From contig NC_133665.1 of assembly GCF_037893015.1 (NCBI RefSeq), forward strand, positions 41,740,537-41,804,536: DNA of 64,000 nt. Direction: 5' to 3'. The position numbers were made by a program, and so were the translations under genes. Each line of letters starts with the position of its first letter. Within the stretch, counting starts at the first letter, position 1. Under the pieces are notes generated by a model that worked only from the letters and a program-made list of their open reading frames with translations, had not been told where the DNA came from and did no database searches. Below are positions 11,816-24,167 of this stretch, piece after piece. This DNA comes from Macrotis lagotis. Lineage: Eukaryota > Chordata > Mammalia > Peramelemorphia > Peramelidae.

Positions 11816-12814
11816 CATTTCTTAATTAAGTATATTACACACTGAAACTCTCTGAAAGAACCTCAATCATTAGACCTCTTCCCCAATGAATGAACTGAGA
11901 AGTGTGATAGATTTTTGAGTCAAAGACCATAAAGGGTCAGGAAGTAAAGACATTACACCAGGGAAGCCTCCTTATGGGTGTCCAAGAACAACAGGAGTGG
12001 TGGAGTTTAAGAGGAGAGCAGACCATAGGGTTAGGACAAGATCTAGGCCTGGACATTATCCTTTGAAAATCAAAATCTCAGATATTACCCCTACCAAAAG
12101 CTCACAAATCAGTAAATACAACTTCTGCTCTCTTCCCTTCTATTTTATTTTCAAAATGTTAATAGAAGTCGACATGCAAACACATAGTATGGGAGGATGG
12201 AAAAGCTTCTGTATACAGGGAATATCCAGCTCACCCACTCACTGCCAAGAGACTGAAGGAAACAATGGAACAAAAGATGTGATGGTGGGCTGTGAGGGAG
12301 GGGAGGCTGGTTAATCCATTTTTAAATATGGTAATATAATGGTAATGAGATTTGAGCTATCACTGCTACATTCTCAGCAAATACAAATATAGATATGACA
12401 TCAGCAACAAGGTCCAATTAGCTCAAAGCAGAACCTAGCATTAAATCATTAGTATTCAAGACTGCATGGCGTATAAATTATAAACTGAATCAACATGAAG
12501 GATGATTCAAGTGATCAGATTGGCCGGCAAACAGGGTAGCCTGGAGCTAGGCTTACTCTTCCCAGGCTCTTGGAGCTCTTCTCCACTGAACAAAAGGTGT
12601 CTATATGATAACACTTCCAGACCTCCCAACAGCTGTCTAAAAAAAAAAAAAGAGGAGAAAAATATTCATTGCTTTTAAGTTGTCTGAATACATTGCAGAT
12701 ATTACTGCAGGGAGTTATCATGCTTCCTGGCGAAAAAAGAAGCAGGATGAATTTTACTGTTTTATTTTGTTTTTCCTCCTTGAAAACCATTGCTAAGCAG
12801 TGACAGTAGAGATC

Positions 12815-12990
12815 TGTAAAGGAATAAACACTGATCTTAGAGTCAGTGGGTCTGATCTGAATCATAGGGCTTAGTAATGCTGTAGGTTCCCAGATAAGTT
12901 GATTAAATCTTTTTGAGTCCAAGTTATCAAACACATGTCTGTAAAATGTGGAAGAGTGTTTGCCCTAACCACTTTGCAGTTCTTTTTAAC
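12815..12990 (+). mobile_element. MIR-family SINE
   Basis: Diverged head (ggaataaacactgatcttag), core and ctgtaaaatgtgga tail in MIR order. Confidence 0.5.
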
Positions 12991-13019
12991 CTTATTCTAT
13001 AAATTGTTACTGCTACTTT

Positions 13020-13460
13020 CATTCATTAGTTTGACAAGTTTGACAGGTACTATGTGAATGTCTAGCATCATACTAGGTACTGTGAAAAGGCTATAAAACC
13101 CAGATAAGACATAGTCTCAGTTCACAGGGGTTTTTAGTCCAGTTGAAGAACAAATGACATATGCATACAACCCATAAAAACAATCAAATTATTTTATAAT
13201 ATAAATATTATTTTAGATTATATTAGAATTATATTATTATATACTATATATAAAATATATTTTAATGTGCTAGAATATATTTTAATATAAATATTATTTT
13301 TAGAATATATTCAGTGCCTTTGTACAGATAGATCCTGTAGGAATACAGAAGATGGAGAGAACAGGAATTATCAGGAAATAGTACTAAATAAGATGGGACT
13401 TGTAGTGAGCCTTAAACTATTGGAGGTAAATAGATAGATATCAGGAAAGTAAAGGGCAGA
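13020..13460 (+). repeat. Old interspersed repeat, family not named (copy 1)
   Basis: Shares the plan of 43640-44240 and 52720-53500: a 'size-range' start (gtactatgtgaatgtctagc), 'gggatacaaa'-like and 'gttgaagaacaaatgacata' segments, then a purine-rich stretch. An AT-rich insert of about 13190-13310 interrupts it. Confidence 0.4.
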
Positions 13461-14132
13461 GGATTTTGAAGATGGTTAAGCACATGATTGAGACTAAATT
13501 CAGCTCCCCCTCTTCACCCCAAAAGAACAGCAAATGAACAGAATTGAATTAAAGAAAAACAACTACAAAGAAGGGGAAATGGAGGAAAAAATTCACTGAG
13601 AAAATCATGTAGCAGAAAAACAGTGCCTGATAAAATAAATTTTTAAAAAATCTCCATAAGATGAATATATTTTCTGAGGTTTAGAAAAGCAAAATAATAA
13701 TGATGATGATGATAAAAACTCCAGAATGAAACTTTAATACAAGTCACTCAAAAGGGAAAAAAAACGAATCTACCACAAGGATCTTCAGGGTAGTTATGAT
13801 TAAAATTGATCCAAAATCAAGGAAGGAAGAATAGAAGAAAATGAGCAAGAGTTAGAATAGTCAGAAGAAAATCTAAAGCAGTAATTTTTCTAAGGCATAG
13901 AGTGACCTAAATGGACAGTAAATTGTAGAAGTAGATGAATAAACAACAAAACAAATTTTCAACTGAAAGATCCGAGATCCCTCCTAATAAAAAAAAATTA
14001 GAGAATCAAAATTATACTAGGAAACTCAAGAATTACTGGCCTTTCAGAAAAACATGGACGTTAAATATAATATTTTACAGAAACATGAGAAAATTTTCTA
14101 GAAGTACTGAAAATAGAGGGAAGCTAGACTGA
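13460..14132 (+). mobile_element. L1/HAL1 ORF1 fragment
   Basis: The frame at 13935-14132 includes ENQNYTRKLKNYWPFRKTW, which corresponds to the L1 ORF1p segment around RKNNLRIxGLPE. The upstream purine-rich part fits the coiled-coil region. It is decayed and truncated on both sides. Confidence 0.55.
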
Positions 14133-14134
14133 GT

Positions 14135-14365
14135 ATATTGGTTGACTGAGCATTGGACTTAGAATTAAGGAAGTGTGCATTCAAATCATGTTGCATGAAT
14201 TTATTAGCTATGTGGGTCAGGGCATAACTTTCTTTCTCTGTAAAACTGTGATAATAATAGTATCTATATCACAGTATCTATATCTTGTAATGAGAAAGAT
14301 AATATATGTAAAGCTTTGCAAAGCCTTCAATTGCTATATTAATATTATTATTGTTGTTGTTAAAG
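14135..14365 (+). mobile_element. MIR-family SINE
   Basis: Head-like gagcattggacttagaatta, core ttattagctatgtgggtcag, then tctctgtaaaactgtgataa and a 3' end in ttattattgttgttgtt. Confidence 0.65.
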
Positions 14366-14384
14366 GAGAAAACGGAAAGAAATA

Positions 14385-14635
14385 AACAAAAACCACTTCC
14401 TATGTGTGCAGACACTGTGCTAAGCACTTTTTTAAAAATATCCCATCTGATCTTCAAAATAACCTTGAGAGGTGTGTACTATTATTCCCATTTTAAAGTT
14501 GGGGAAACTAAAGAAAACAGAGGTGTAGTGACTTCCCCAGAATGACACAGTTAATGTCTGGGACCAGATTTAAACACAAGTCTTCCTAAGCCCAAGTCTA
14601 GTGCTCTATGTGCCTGTGCCACCACTTGTTTCTAA
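14385..14635 (-). mobile_element. MIR-family SINE
   Basis: Reversed MIR order: cactgtgctaagcac, ttattcccattttaaagttg, gactt-cccagaatgacacag, then the head complement at about 14600-14635. With the preceding plus-strand MIR it forms a converging pair. 14640-16940 holds no gene and nothing I can assign. Confidence 0.75.
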
Positions 14636-16950
14636 TTATTATTATGCATCTAATATTATTATGAGACTCTACATGGCACAGAAATAAGGACCAAATTCAA
14701 CTCACTGAATAAATATAACACTCCAGAGCTTCAGTTAAAGCTTTGGTTAAAAAAATTTTTTTAATAAGAATTAGGAAGAAGTTAAACACATAAAATGTTT
14801 CAGTGTGAATCATTCAGAACTTTTCATTGAAGACAAGAAATGAAAAAAGGTATTGTATTTCAATATACTAAATAAAAGGGAAATAGGTCATCATTCTAAA
14901 TTTGCCTATCCTAGCAATTCTTGGCATATATTTTCATGAGATAATAGTGAATATAATAAAAATATTCCAGAACTTCCTGGGGGTGGGAGGGGAAAACAAT
15001 TCTGGGTAGGGTTTTTGACTTGCAAATTGACCATGGAATAAATCCTTCACATCATAATCAACAATTTAAGAATATACAAGTGATGATTCATAAAGTCTTG
15101 TATTCTATAAGAAGTTAAAAGGGTATTGGATCTTTGAATGCCTATCTCACTAAACATAGAATTTAAAAGAACTAACAACACCACCACCCCACTCCTTTTA
15201 AAACGACTGATCAAATCTTGATGAGGAATGGGTGAGGGAGAGTGGAGAAAATTATTATATGCTACTTTGAATTTGGAGTTCTCAAGTAAAGACTCAATCA
15301 ATGAAAATATGGAGGAATGGAAAGACATAACACCTCTAACTGAATCAAGTGAATAGATGAGAAGTTTATAAATAATTTTGTCATTAAAATGGAATTCTAG
15401 AGTGTGCTCCCTTTCCTAATCCCTTCCTGCCAGGAAATTAATAAATTCTTTGCTTCTTGTCTTTGAGCTAACCATGCCTTCTGATCCAATTATACCAGTT
15501 ATAAACCATAAACTTTAGGGGTTCCTCTAATGATTTGATGTCTCAAGTCTTTTCATTGCTAGCTTATTACCATAGTCAAGCATGCAAGATCCAGTCAAGT
15601 CTTACAATGGTCTCAAGTCTTATGAAAGACTACTTTTTTAGCCTATCTGGTTCAAATTTTAACCTTCAAGAGTTATACCTTCCATTTATAACATTATTTG
15701 TTAGAACTAGGCAGTCAAAGCTGTTTTATCTGAAGTGTTATTTTAGTTGAACCAGTTAATAACTTGTTTAAAAAATAAAAAGAGTGGAGTGATTAAATGT
15801 CAAGGAGGCTTTGCCTTTACGTAAATCCATGAATCTGAGAGAGGAAGCAAGGAATGGTAGTGATGAATTATTTCATCTGTTGGCTACTCACTAGTAAGTT
15901 ACTCTATACCAATTGCCTTCCTGGCAATTATAGTTCTCAGAAGGATGAGGGTATTTTAAACTCTGGATTTAATGCTGATGAACAAAGAATTGATTGGTGA
16001 CATAGAAGCAAAGAAGAACAATTGGGGAAAGTGGCTATGTCATGTCAGAGACTGTAAATTTTAAGTAAGCAACTTCCTCAGTATTTGGAGAAATGAGAGT
16101 TATTATATAGTCTAATTGGCAAACAGCCAAAAAGGTCTAGGTGAATGCTGGAGATTCCTGATCCAAGTCTTGAAACTTAGAACACCCTGCTGTTAAAAAC
16201 TAGGTTTTCTGATGAAAAAATAGATTTGAACTAAAAGCTTAGCTTTATTTTAGCAGCTCCCCCCACCAACTGAGGGAAGCAAGTCAAATGTTAAGAATTT
16301 CCAACATTATTTCTCAGTGACCCTATAGGACATCATTCTTTTCATGTATTTGGTGCTTTGTTTTAGCAGATAAGATGCAAGCTAGCTCCTTCATTTACAC
16401 CTTCTGTCTCAATGTATGTGCACATCCTTATACAATTGTACTATTCTGGTGAACAGAATAAAAATTAAGAGTTTCTTCAGGAATTACTGCATTGAAATAA
16501 AAAGCTAGGGGAGCAGAAGGAGGGGAGGAGCTCTGGGTTTTGGTCCTGGAATTCTATCAAAACATTGGATGAGAATTTTTGTTCATTAATTCTTATTCCA
16601 GTTGACAAGTATAGGCTTGAGTTAAACCTTTCCTGACTTTCAGTCATAGAAATCTCAAGGATTATTACAGCCTTTCCTTAAGGAGACCAGTAAAAAATAG
16701 CAATATCTGACTGTAAGGAAAATTGTGATTGTAGTATGCTGATTTTGTCTTCCATGTCTATAAGTGGTGTCTGTACAGAAGAGAAGTTCCCCAAGGGGCT
16801 GGGAATGAGGATATAAACAGCAGTTACCAAATTTTAAAATGAGAATTTAATGGTTGGTGATGTTTGTTATGGGCACAAGAAAGATAAATAATGAACTAAA
16901 CACTTTCTATAGAGCTTCGTAAACCATAGAGATTGTCCTTACAATAAACC

Positions 16951-17258
16951 TATGCAGTGGATAGAGCACTGGCCTTGGATTCAGGTGGATGGCAGTTCAA
17001 ATACAGCCTCAGACACTTGCCATTTACTAGCTGTATGACCTTGGGTATGTCACTTAACCCTGATTGCTCTGCATCCTGGGCTATCTCCACTCAGCCTGAT
17101 TCATATCTAGCCACTAGACCTAGATGGCTGTGGAGAAGAAAGTGGGACTAATGACAGTACAGCCCCCCTCACTCACATCCAATTCACATGCTTGTCATGG
17201 CATCACCTCTCTGATGTCATGATCTTCTCCAAAAATGAAGGACAAACAAAAAACAATA
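16951..17258 (+). mobile_element. tRNA-derived SINE, second family (tail with 'gatgtcatgatcttctcc')
   Basis: Has the usual tRNA-like head (atgcagtggatagagcactg), but a different 3' half: agacctagatggctgtggag, then catcacctctctgatgtcat and an A-rich end. The probable target duplication is acaataaacct (16941-16951) against acaataagtct (17253-17263). Relatives lie at 29175, 61928 and 62249. Confidence 0.85.
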
Positions 17259-17871
17259 AGTCTAACTGTTGGTGAGGAATGAGATACATCCAAGGAAATG
17301 AATGTGACAAAATAGGATCTCTTGATGAATTCAGATTTTAAAATGATAAGTACAAATGATAGAAGTATGAATATGTAACTAAGAACAGATGCAAAATCTG
17401 GAAGACTAGTGTCAGGAAGGCTAAGCCCAGATTGAACTGAGGCAAGAAATGCTAAGGACAATAACAATGATGACAACAACAAAAAGACTTTAAAGATATT
17501 TTCAGAGCAAGAAGAATGGTGTGATTTTAGAAGATGACAGAAAGTAGAACTAGTTGACTCCATTTTGCCTATGTCTTTCTCCACCAAGGAAAATGTTTAT
17601 CAAATCATCAAATTGGAAAGAACGGAGTATAGAAAAAGAAATCAAAGTCTCTAGTAGATGAGGAAATAATGATGGAAGACCTAGTCAGTTTAAATGAATT
17701 CAAATTTCAAGAACTAGGGAATTGAAAAAATTGGAAAGTTTAATTCAGTAATCTTGGAAGAATTATTTTAAAAATCAGAGGTGAGAAAACTGAACTTATA
17801 CAATTGTAATCATGATTTTTAAAGGGAAAAATATGTCTGAAATCAAATATTCATAAACCTAAAAAAGAATT

Positions 17872-18226
17872 CTATGGTAAGACATGGCACATATCCATTG
17901 TCTCTATTCTTAGGAAGGCTAAAGCTGGCAGAATACTTGAGTTCAGGAGTTCTGAACTACAGTAGAGATAAAGTCAATATGGTAGTCACATTGAATCCAA
18001 CATCAATATAGGAAAATTGCCAGGGGTCCTGTGGGGACAGGATGATGGGGGAGAGGGAGAAGAATGAATTTGCCAAAGGGAATGAGAATGTATCACCAAG
18101 ATATCTAGGGAAGAAAGAACAGGCTCAGACTGGAGACTGAGTTGTTCAAACCTTCTACACTAGTCGGTTGTGGGTTTGAGTTCATGAATGATTGGGGTAC
18201 TGTATCAAGTCTATATGAGTTAGGAA
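17872..18226 (+). pseudogene. RN7SL (pseudogene): 7SL (SRP) RNA retrosequence
   Basis: 7SL RNA is the scaffold of the signal recognition particle, and Pol III makes it. Two blocks align in order to the vertebrate 7SL sequence. Block 1 (17872-18010) includes ttgagttcaggagttctgaa for TTGAGTCCAGGAGTTCTGGG and ends catcaatata, as in the conserved CATCAATATGG. Block 2 (about 18091-18226) runs caccaagatatctaggg, gaacaggctcagactggaga, ttcaaaccttctacactagt, matching CACCAGGTTGCCTAAGG, GAACCGGCCCAGGTCGGAAA, TCAAAACTCCCGTGCTGATC. An extra stretch of roughly 55 bases (about 18036-18090) separates them. The copy spans the Alu and S domains, so it is near full length, not an Alu-like dimer. Many substitutions make it a dead retrocopy. 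The 3' end runs into a GGAA microsatellite that may have grown from its A-tail. Confidence 0.8.
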
Positions 18227-18228
18227 AA

Positions 18229-18375
18229 GAAAGGAAAGAAGGAAGGAAGGAAGGAAGGAAGGAAGGAAGGAAGGAAGGAAGGAAGGAAGGAAGGAAGGAA
18301 GGAAGGAAGGAAGGAAGGAAGGAAGGAAGGAAGAGAGGAGAGAGGGAGGGGGGAAGGAGGGAGGGAGGGAGATGG
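18229..18375. repeat. (GGAA)n microsatellite with GGGA/GAGG end
   Basis: Pure GGAA from about 18241 to 18331 (over 20 units), then degenerate purine repeats. It directly follows the 7SL copy. Confidence 0.97.
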
Positions 18376-18739
18376 GAGGGCCCAAAGTCTATAATAAATG
18401 ACTTAAAAAGAATAGTTTATGATCACTTAGGAAAGTGGTGATCACCAAGAATCAATTTAGGTTCACTAATACACACAAAACTAATCTCATTTCCTTTATT
18501 GATAGGTCAGACTACTGAAGTGGAAGATCAGAGGAATGACATAGATAGTAATATCGATTTTTTAAAATATTGATTTCAAGAAGGAAATTAAAGTTTTATA
18601 TGATATCCTTTTGAACCTGAAGAAAAACATCGACAGGGTAATAATATAATATAGATTTTTAGCTAGTCAAACAATAATAATCCAAAATATGTTGATTAAT
18701 GACTTTATATCAACTTACTAGGAGATTATGTATAATAAT

Positions 18740-20115
18740 CTGTTATCAAAGAAAATTCAACATGTTATTGAAAAAAATTCTAATTCATAGTAACTACAGA
18801 ATGTATAAAATATCTGGTAGTCAATCTACCAAGTTACACCCACAACCTATATGAATACATTTATAAAATGATCCTTAAAGAAATATAAAAACATTTAATT
18901 AAATGGAAGGATAATACATACCAAATGGGTGAATCACACCAATATAATAAAAATGAAGATTCTAATCAATTTAAAAATTTAGTGCTATATCCATTAAACT
19001 ACCATGGGGATGGCAAAGAAATAGTATATAAGCTAAACAAAATCATAACAAAATGCATTTGGAAGAAAAAAAATTCAAGGAAACTAATGGAGAAAAAATA
19101 GGAATGAGAGGGAACAATACTTCCAGACCTCAGATTAGAAGCATCATAAAGCAGTTCTCAAACTTTTTAGTTCTTATGATCCCTTACACTCTTAAAAAAT
19201 ATAGAGGAACACAAAGAACTTTTGTTTTTGTGAATTGTTGCTATCAAAATTTGACATATTAAAATGAAAGCATTTTAGAATTATTATAAAAATAATTTTG
19301 ACCTCAAAGACCCCTGAATCACACTTCAAAAAATGTTGCCATAAATTAATAATCATAAAATATTTAGTACTGTTTTAAAAAAACAGAAAAATAGATCCAT
19401 GGACATGTTAAAGAGAGTACTAAACAATTGAATTTAATAACCAAGACAAGGTAGGAAAAGACTATGTTGATGAAAATGTATTGGGACAGTTTTGATAGAT
19501 CTGTAAACTAGTCCCACAATTCTGCAAAGCAATTTGAACATTATGCTGAGAGCTATTAAAATATCCATACCCTTGGACCCAGAAAACTCTCTACTAAGCA
19601 TATATTCTGAGGAGGTCAAGGAGCTTTTAAAAAGTCCTACAGACCCATACTTAAGAGTAGTATATTCTATTATAGCAAAGGACTGGAAATATCAATTGGA
19701 GTGTGACTAAACAAACTTGTAGTTTAATGAAATGTATGTGTATGAAACAAGGAATATAAAGAACTCAGAAAAGCCTGGGAAGACATATAAACCAAGTAAA
19801 ATGAAGTAAGAAAAACCAGGAAAGCAATATACACAATGACTACAATAATATGATGGAAGAACAACAGAACTGAAATTGAATGCAGTGAAATTATAATAAC
19901 TAATCCTGTTCCCAAAGGAAAAAAAATATGTGAACCTGTCTCTGTCACTTCTTCACTGAGGCAGGAACAAGGCTTGTCAAACATGGTATATAATGTCATA
20001 ATTAATGTTAGTTTTGCTGATATTTTTAAAAATATCTGCTACTATAAGAAATGGCTCTTTGAAAGTGGGTATAATATATTGTAAAATGAAAGTAATATAA
20101 AAAAGAATTGAATAA
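18740..20115 (+). mobile_element. L1 ORF2 C-terminal part and 3' UTR
   Basis: Plus-strand pieces read L1 ORF2p wording: THNLYEYIYKMILKEI and MEGXYIPNG region (18830-18910), IPLNYHGDGKEI, then MHLEEKKFKETNGEKIGMR at 19053. After a DNA-transposon insert (19152-19338) come KNRKIDPWTC and further to EEVKELLKSPTDPYLRV at about 19620. The 3' UTR ends near 20115. It carries many stops and shifts and is 5' truncated. Confidence 0.8.
19152..19338 (+). mobile_element. MER5A-like hAT DNA transposon inside L1 ORF2
   Basis: Starts cagttctcaaactttttag, then gatcccttacactcttaaaa and caaagaacttttgtttttgt, in the order of the non-autonomous hAT element MER5A, and ends near a degraded inverted end (cccctgaatcacacttcaaa). 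The L1 reading stops before it and resumes after it. The flanks share a cataaa word, consistent with an 8-bp hAT duplication, but this is not exact. Confidence 0.7.
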
Positions 20116-20127
20116 TTTTGAATCTAT

Positions 20128-20250
20128 TGTTCAATTTTACCTAACTTCAGTCTTCTGGCATTTCTCCCATTTGGTTCTCTAAACGATTACTCTTGTACTT
20201 CTATGATTACACCTGCAACCTCTTTCAGTACCCTAAGCCTTAATTAATAA
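20128..20250 (-). mobile_element. CR1/L3 LINE fragment (RT region)
   Basis: Plus-strand words cttcagtcttctggcatttc and acacctgcaacctctttcag correspond to the complement of CR1 RT (near the EVPEDWRKAN and PRVLKELADV segments). Confidence 0.55.
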
Positions 20251-20494
20251 GTCAGTTCTATATTAGTGTGTTAGAAAAGAAATATTTTGCACAATCAATG
20301 TTTATAAGTAACATAAAATATTAGTATCACATTTGGAGGGGCTTATTAGTATAAATCTGTATCATGACCTGATCACCTCTTAGGTTTCTGGACCTGTCAA
20401 GTTGAAAAGCAAGACCAGATTCCAGTATATAGCAAACCTTAAGACACAACTAATCAGCGTTTTCTCCCCCTTATTACTACATATATAATATCTT

Positions 20495-20790
20495 GTTTTG
20501 TATTGATAAAGATTTGAATTACAGAAGAATTCATAGTGAAATTTATAAACTTGCCAAAGACACAAAGACAAATTTTCACATAGTTAAAGCCAAGTGAATG
20601 GAATAAACCTCACAAAGGTCTTTGAGGTAGTGAGTGGGCAGAAAAGTGGCAAATATGTTTTACCTGATAGATACAAGCTGATACCCTTAGAGAAAATAAT
20701 ACCAAATTGAATGACAAAGTAATGAGCTGTAAGTTACATGTTACAATTCAAAAATCTCTCTCTGAATCATCTAGCTTACAACTTTGGTGC
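20495..20790 (+). mobile_element. CR1/L3 LINE fragment (RT, FADDTK region)
   Basis: aaacttgccaaagacacaaa stands where CR1 has the codons for KFADDTK. It is followed by agaaaagtggcaaatatg and tagagaaaataatacc, in CR1 order. Mutations remove the catalytic DD pair. Confidence 0.55.
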
Positions 20791-21189
20791 CTTTATAGCT
20801 CAAGAAAAATAAAATACAATTAGAAAATGTTATAAAATTCTATCTCTCCCTTACCTAATTAACATTTCTTCAAACTTCATTAAGTTATCTTATAATTAAA
20901 AAGCCATTAGGATTCTGATCTGGACAGATAAAAACTAAAAACATATGATTGCAGCTACTAAAATTAAAATGGTCAAAGTTGAACAAGGTCTTTTCCCACC
21001 AAAATCTGAAATCTCAGAATGAAATCTCCCTTAAAATTTGAAAAGTTAATGCTTAGATAAATAAAAGAAGTGGCATTTCATGTATAAAGGAAGCAATAAT
21101 TCACAGTATACATCTCTATGATATGAGGATAGTCCTTTTCCTGATGAAGATTGCAATTCCCTTATCCTTTTCATCCTGGGCAGTTTTTG

Positions 21190-22250
21190 TTCATAAGTTC
21201 CCAAAAACATTTCAAAAAATATTTATCCACTAAACCAGAGGCCTTCCTTTTGTTCTTTTTATTTCCTTTGGGACATCATTGTACCACTCAGAATATCCAT
21301 CTGTTGCCTCTTTTTCTCACAATGTAATAGGTCAACTTCTTTTTTGGAGTCACAAACAGCTTCAATAAAGCATTTGTGATGGTTTTTCTAAACAAATCAT
21401 CATATCCCTTCATAACCCTTTGGGTCATTCAAAATTCAGGTTATTTTCTTTATCCACCAATCTACTCTTCTATTTTTTAACTAGTATTAAATAGTTTTTA
21501 TTATGACATCCTCTTCATTCTTATGTTTTTCCTTTGTTTCCCCTTAAATTCTAAATTTCTTTTCCTCCAAATAAATTTCTTAATATTTTATTCATTTAAA
21601 TAAATCTAGACTGTTTTAAATATCTCTTTTAAGATCATGGTGATCCATAATTCACAGTCATATACATAACCAGAAAAATATTGGCATTAGATACTTGAGT
21701 TTTAATATAGTGAGATAAAAGGAAGTCCATTGAGGATCACTGAAATTTCTACCTAATTTCTCTAAATAGAATTCAACATTGTATCCTGTTAGTTAATATT
21801 AGGTCCAGCTCATTATCCATCTGCATTGTTTCTTCAAGATATACATATAGAGAAACAGTTTTAGTAAGCAACCTATCTAACTCTAATACATAATCTGCAA
21901 TAAGTGTATAGCAAAATTTTACAAATGACTATAAATTACTTCTGAGGTGTGTCTATAGAAGTCCAGAACTCAGAGGAATTGGTAGAATATCATCTGAAAA
22001 TGGAAGTATTTTGATAGGCTCATCACATCATTATTAGGACATTATCCATGACTTTAGTGAGCACCTCTTGGAAAGAAATACTTCTACTTAATACCTTACT
22101 ATATGTCAATCGTCAGATCATTATCTTAAATAATTACCTCTGTAGTTCAGTTTATCATTAGATTCTTACAAGATTTTGTTATATACATGAGATGTACCTT
22201 TTCATGAAGAGAAGCTTTGTGTTAATTTTGTTTTACAAAATGAAATGCTT
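21190..22250. other. No gene; possible old LINE sequence
   Basis: A short part (about 21440-21600) resembles the complement of L1 ORF2 (ctattttttaactagtatta). The rest is AT-rich and I cannot assign it. Confidence 0.35.
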
Positions 22251-22636
22251 AGTATCTGTGTCAGGCCAAAGAAAATCCACAAGAGTTTGAAGTATGAGTT
22301 CATCAGTAAATTAACAAGGAAAGATATTAAGCAACATCACCTTACAAAACAGTGAAAAGAAGTAGAGAAAATGAGAATCCAGAGAGCCTGTCAAGAGCTT
22401 CAACCAAGTCATATCATTCCAAGGGTATTGGTAGATGAAATGGAATATATCTGTCAATATTTTTATAATGATCTGTTCTCACTGGAAACAATATTAGATG
22501 CACTACATTTATGTTCTATCACATCTTTCCCCAACATGCTAGGTAAGCTAGGGAAAAATGTAACTAGAAGACTAATCAGACCTGATCAAATATCAACAGA
22601 AGAAATCCAAATTAAATAATTTTAAAGAAAACCAAT

Positions 22637-22790
22637 GGGGTGACTAGGTGGCAAAGTGGATAGAGCACCAGCCCTGGAGTCAGGCATATCTGAGTTCAAA
22701 TCTGACCTCAGATACTTAATAATTACTTAGTTGTGTGGTCTTGGGCAAGCCACTTAACCCCATTGCCTTGCAAAAACTAAAAAACAAAAG
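22637..22790 (+). mobile_element. CORE-SINE, short form
   Basis: Complete from head (ggggtgactaggtggcaaag) through B box (gagttcaaatc) to tail (ccttgcaaaaactaaaaaac). The flanks aaaaccaat and aaaagccaat suggest the target duplication. Confidence 0.93.
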
Positions 22791-22895
22791 CCAATTATCA
22801 GTTCTCATAGTATCTTAAAGAGAAGATGCCAAAATAAATGAGGGAAAATCATAATCAGTACTTTTTTAAAAATGACAAAAAACAACAGTTATTGA

Positions 22896-22922
22896 GATAT
22901 ATATATATATATATATATATAT
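22896..22922. repeat. (AT)n microsatellite
   Basis: About 13 AT units. Confidence 0.95.
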
Positions 22923-23204
22923 CTGTTTTCTTCTTTGAAACCATTATCAGAATGATCTCTGCATATTAAACATAGCAGTAATAAGAGCATAAGAAGGGCA
23001 AAAATTGATTTATGCCAGGTGATTGTTTATGGCAGATTACATTGTTATGTACAAATAGCTGAGTGAGAAGTATAGAGAATTGAAGTTCCCACCACTGATT
23101 TCAGAAAGCATTAATTCAATATAGTAATATGTACCTCAAATAGTTCTTTAAACTGTGAAGTAAATTTAAGAGAATTTATTACTTTTATGAGATGGGGAAG
23201 TGAA

Positions 23205-23412
23205 GAAATAAGCATTTATACTGTATCTACAAAATGCCAGCCACTGTGCTATGCATTTCAGAAATAGTATTTCATTCTCACAACAACTCTGTGAAATAGG
23301 GGCTATTATCCCTATTTTTCAGTTGAAACTGAGGGTAAAGAGATTAAATGACTTGCCTAGAATAACACAGATAGTGAGTGTCTGAGGTCCTATCCACTGA
23401 ACCACTAAATGC
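23205..23412 (-). mobile_element. MIR-family SINE
   Basis: Reversed MIR words in order: ccactgtgctatgcattt, cacaacaactctgtgaaat, gacttgcctagaataacac, ending at the head near 23412. Confidence 0.75.
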
Positions 23413-23959
23413 CAGCATTACTTGCATCATTCAGATGAAAATAAAAATATGAAAAAAGTCTCAAATTCATCTGAACAGAATTGGCTAGAATGTTTGGGAA
23501 TAGGATGAGACATCCCAGAATTTTTAAGATGATAAAACGTCACATTTCTCTTTGCATTTTTGACAGAGATCAAATTCTAGGGTGGATAGATTGGAAATCA
23601 GATTGACCCAGATTCTGCATCCTTTCAAACCTTCACACAGTTCCTTATATATAGTCTTTAATAACATTTTTAATTGATTGGATTTTTTATTCTATTGAAT
23701 TAAATTGTAATCAGACTGAAAGTAATCATTAAAAAGATTGAAAAAGAATATGGTAGACTATAAACTTGGATACTCCACAATAAACTGCAAGGCAAAGGAA
23801 GATGGGTGAGTTATATATTTAGCAACACTGGTTTTGGCATTTCCCCAGCTCCTGATTTACAGGTATGGTCAACAAAATAGTTTGTCCATGATTTTCTTCT
23901 TCCAGATGTTATGCATTCATAGTGATACTATAGTGATTATAAAAGTCATAAGATTATCA

Positions 23960-24095
23960 GCTCCTTGAGGGCAGGTTGGATCCTGAGCAAGACACCTCAC
24001 CTCTCTGTACCTCACTGTCATCATCTACAAGTGAGGAGGTTGAACTAAATTATCTTTTATGTCCATTCCAGCTCTAAATTATAAGTTCCTGTAAC
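23960..24095 (+). mobile_element. MIR-family 3' half
   Basis: cctcacctctctgtacctca, gaggaggttgaactaaatt and ccattccagctctaaatt follow the order of the marsupial MIR 3' part. Confidence 0.6.
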
Positions 24096-24167
24096 TATGC
24101 TATTTATTTTATTGAATTATTACTTAGCACCTCATATAGTACTTCACATAGTACTTTTTAATGAAAT

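Larger units (their letters stand above)
22255..23110 (+). mobile_element. RTE-like LINE fragment, interrupted by a SINE
   Basis: The open frame 22371-22619 reads PSHIIPRVLVDEMEYICQYF then YNDLFSLETILDALHLC. This resembles the segment just before RT in RTE-type LINEs (EMEEIxxxFYxDLF). After the SINE (22637-22790), pieces near 23040-23110 (LSEKYRELKFPP) resemble the LIEKYREYKLPL part of RT. Family assignment within the RTE group is uncertain. Confidence 0.5.

Noticed and set aside
12515-12934. 139-codon minus-strand frame
   Set aside because: No domain or low-complexity explanation, but it overlaps a MIR, lacks homology I can see and has no gene context.
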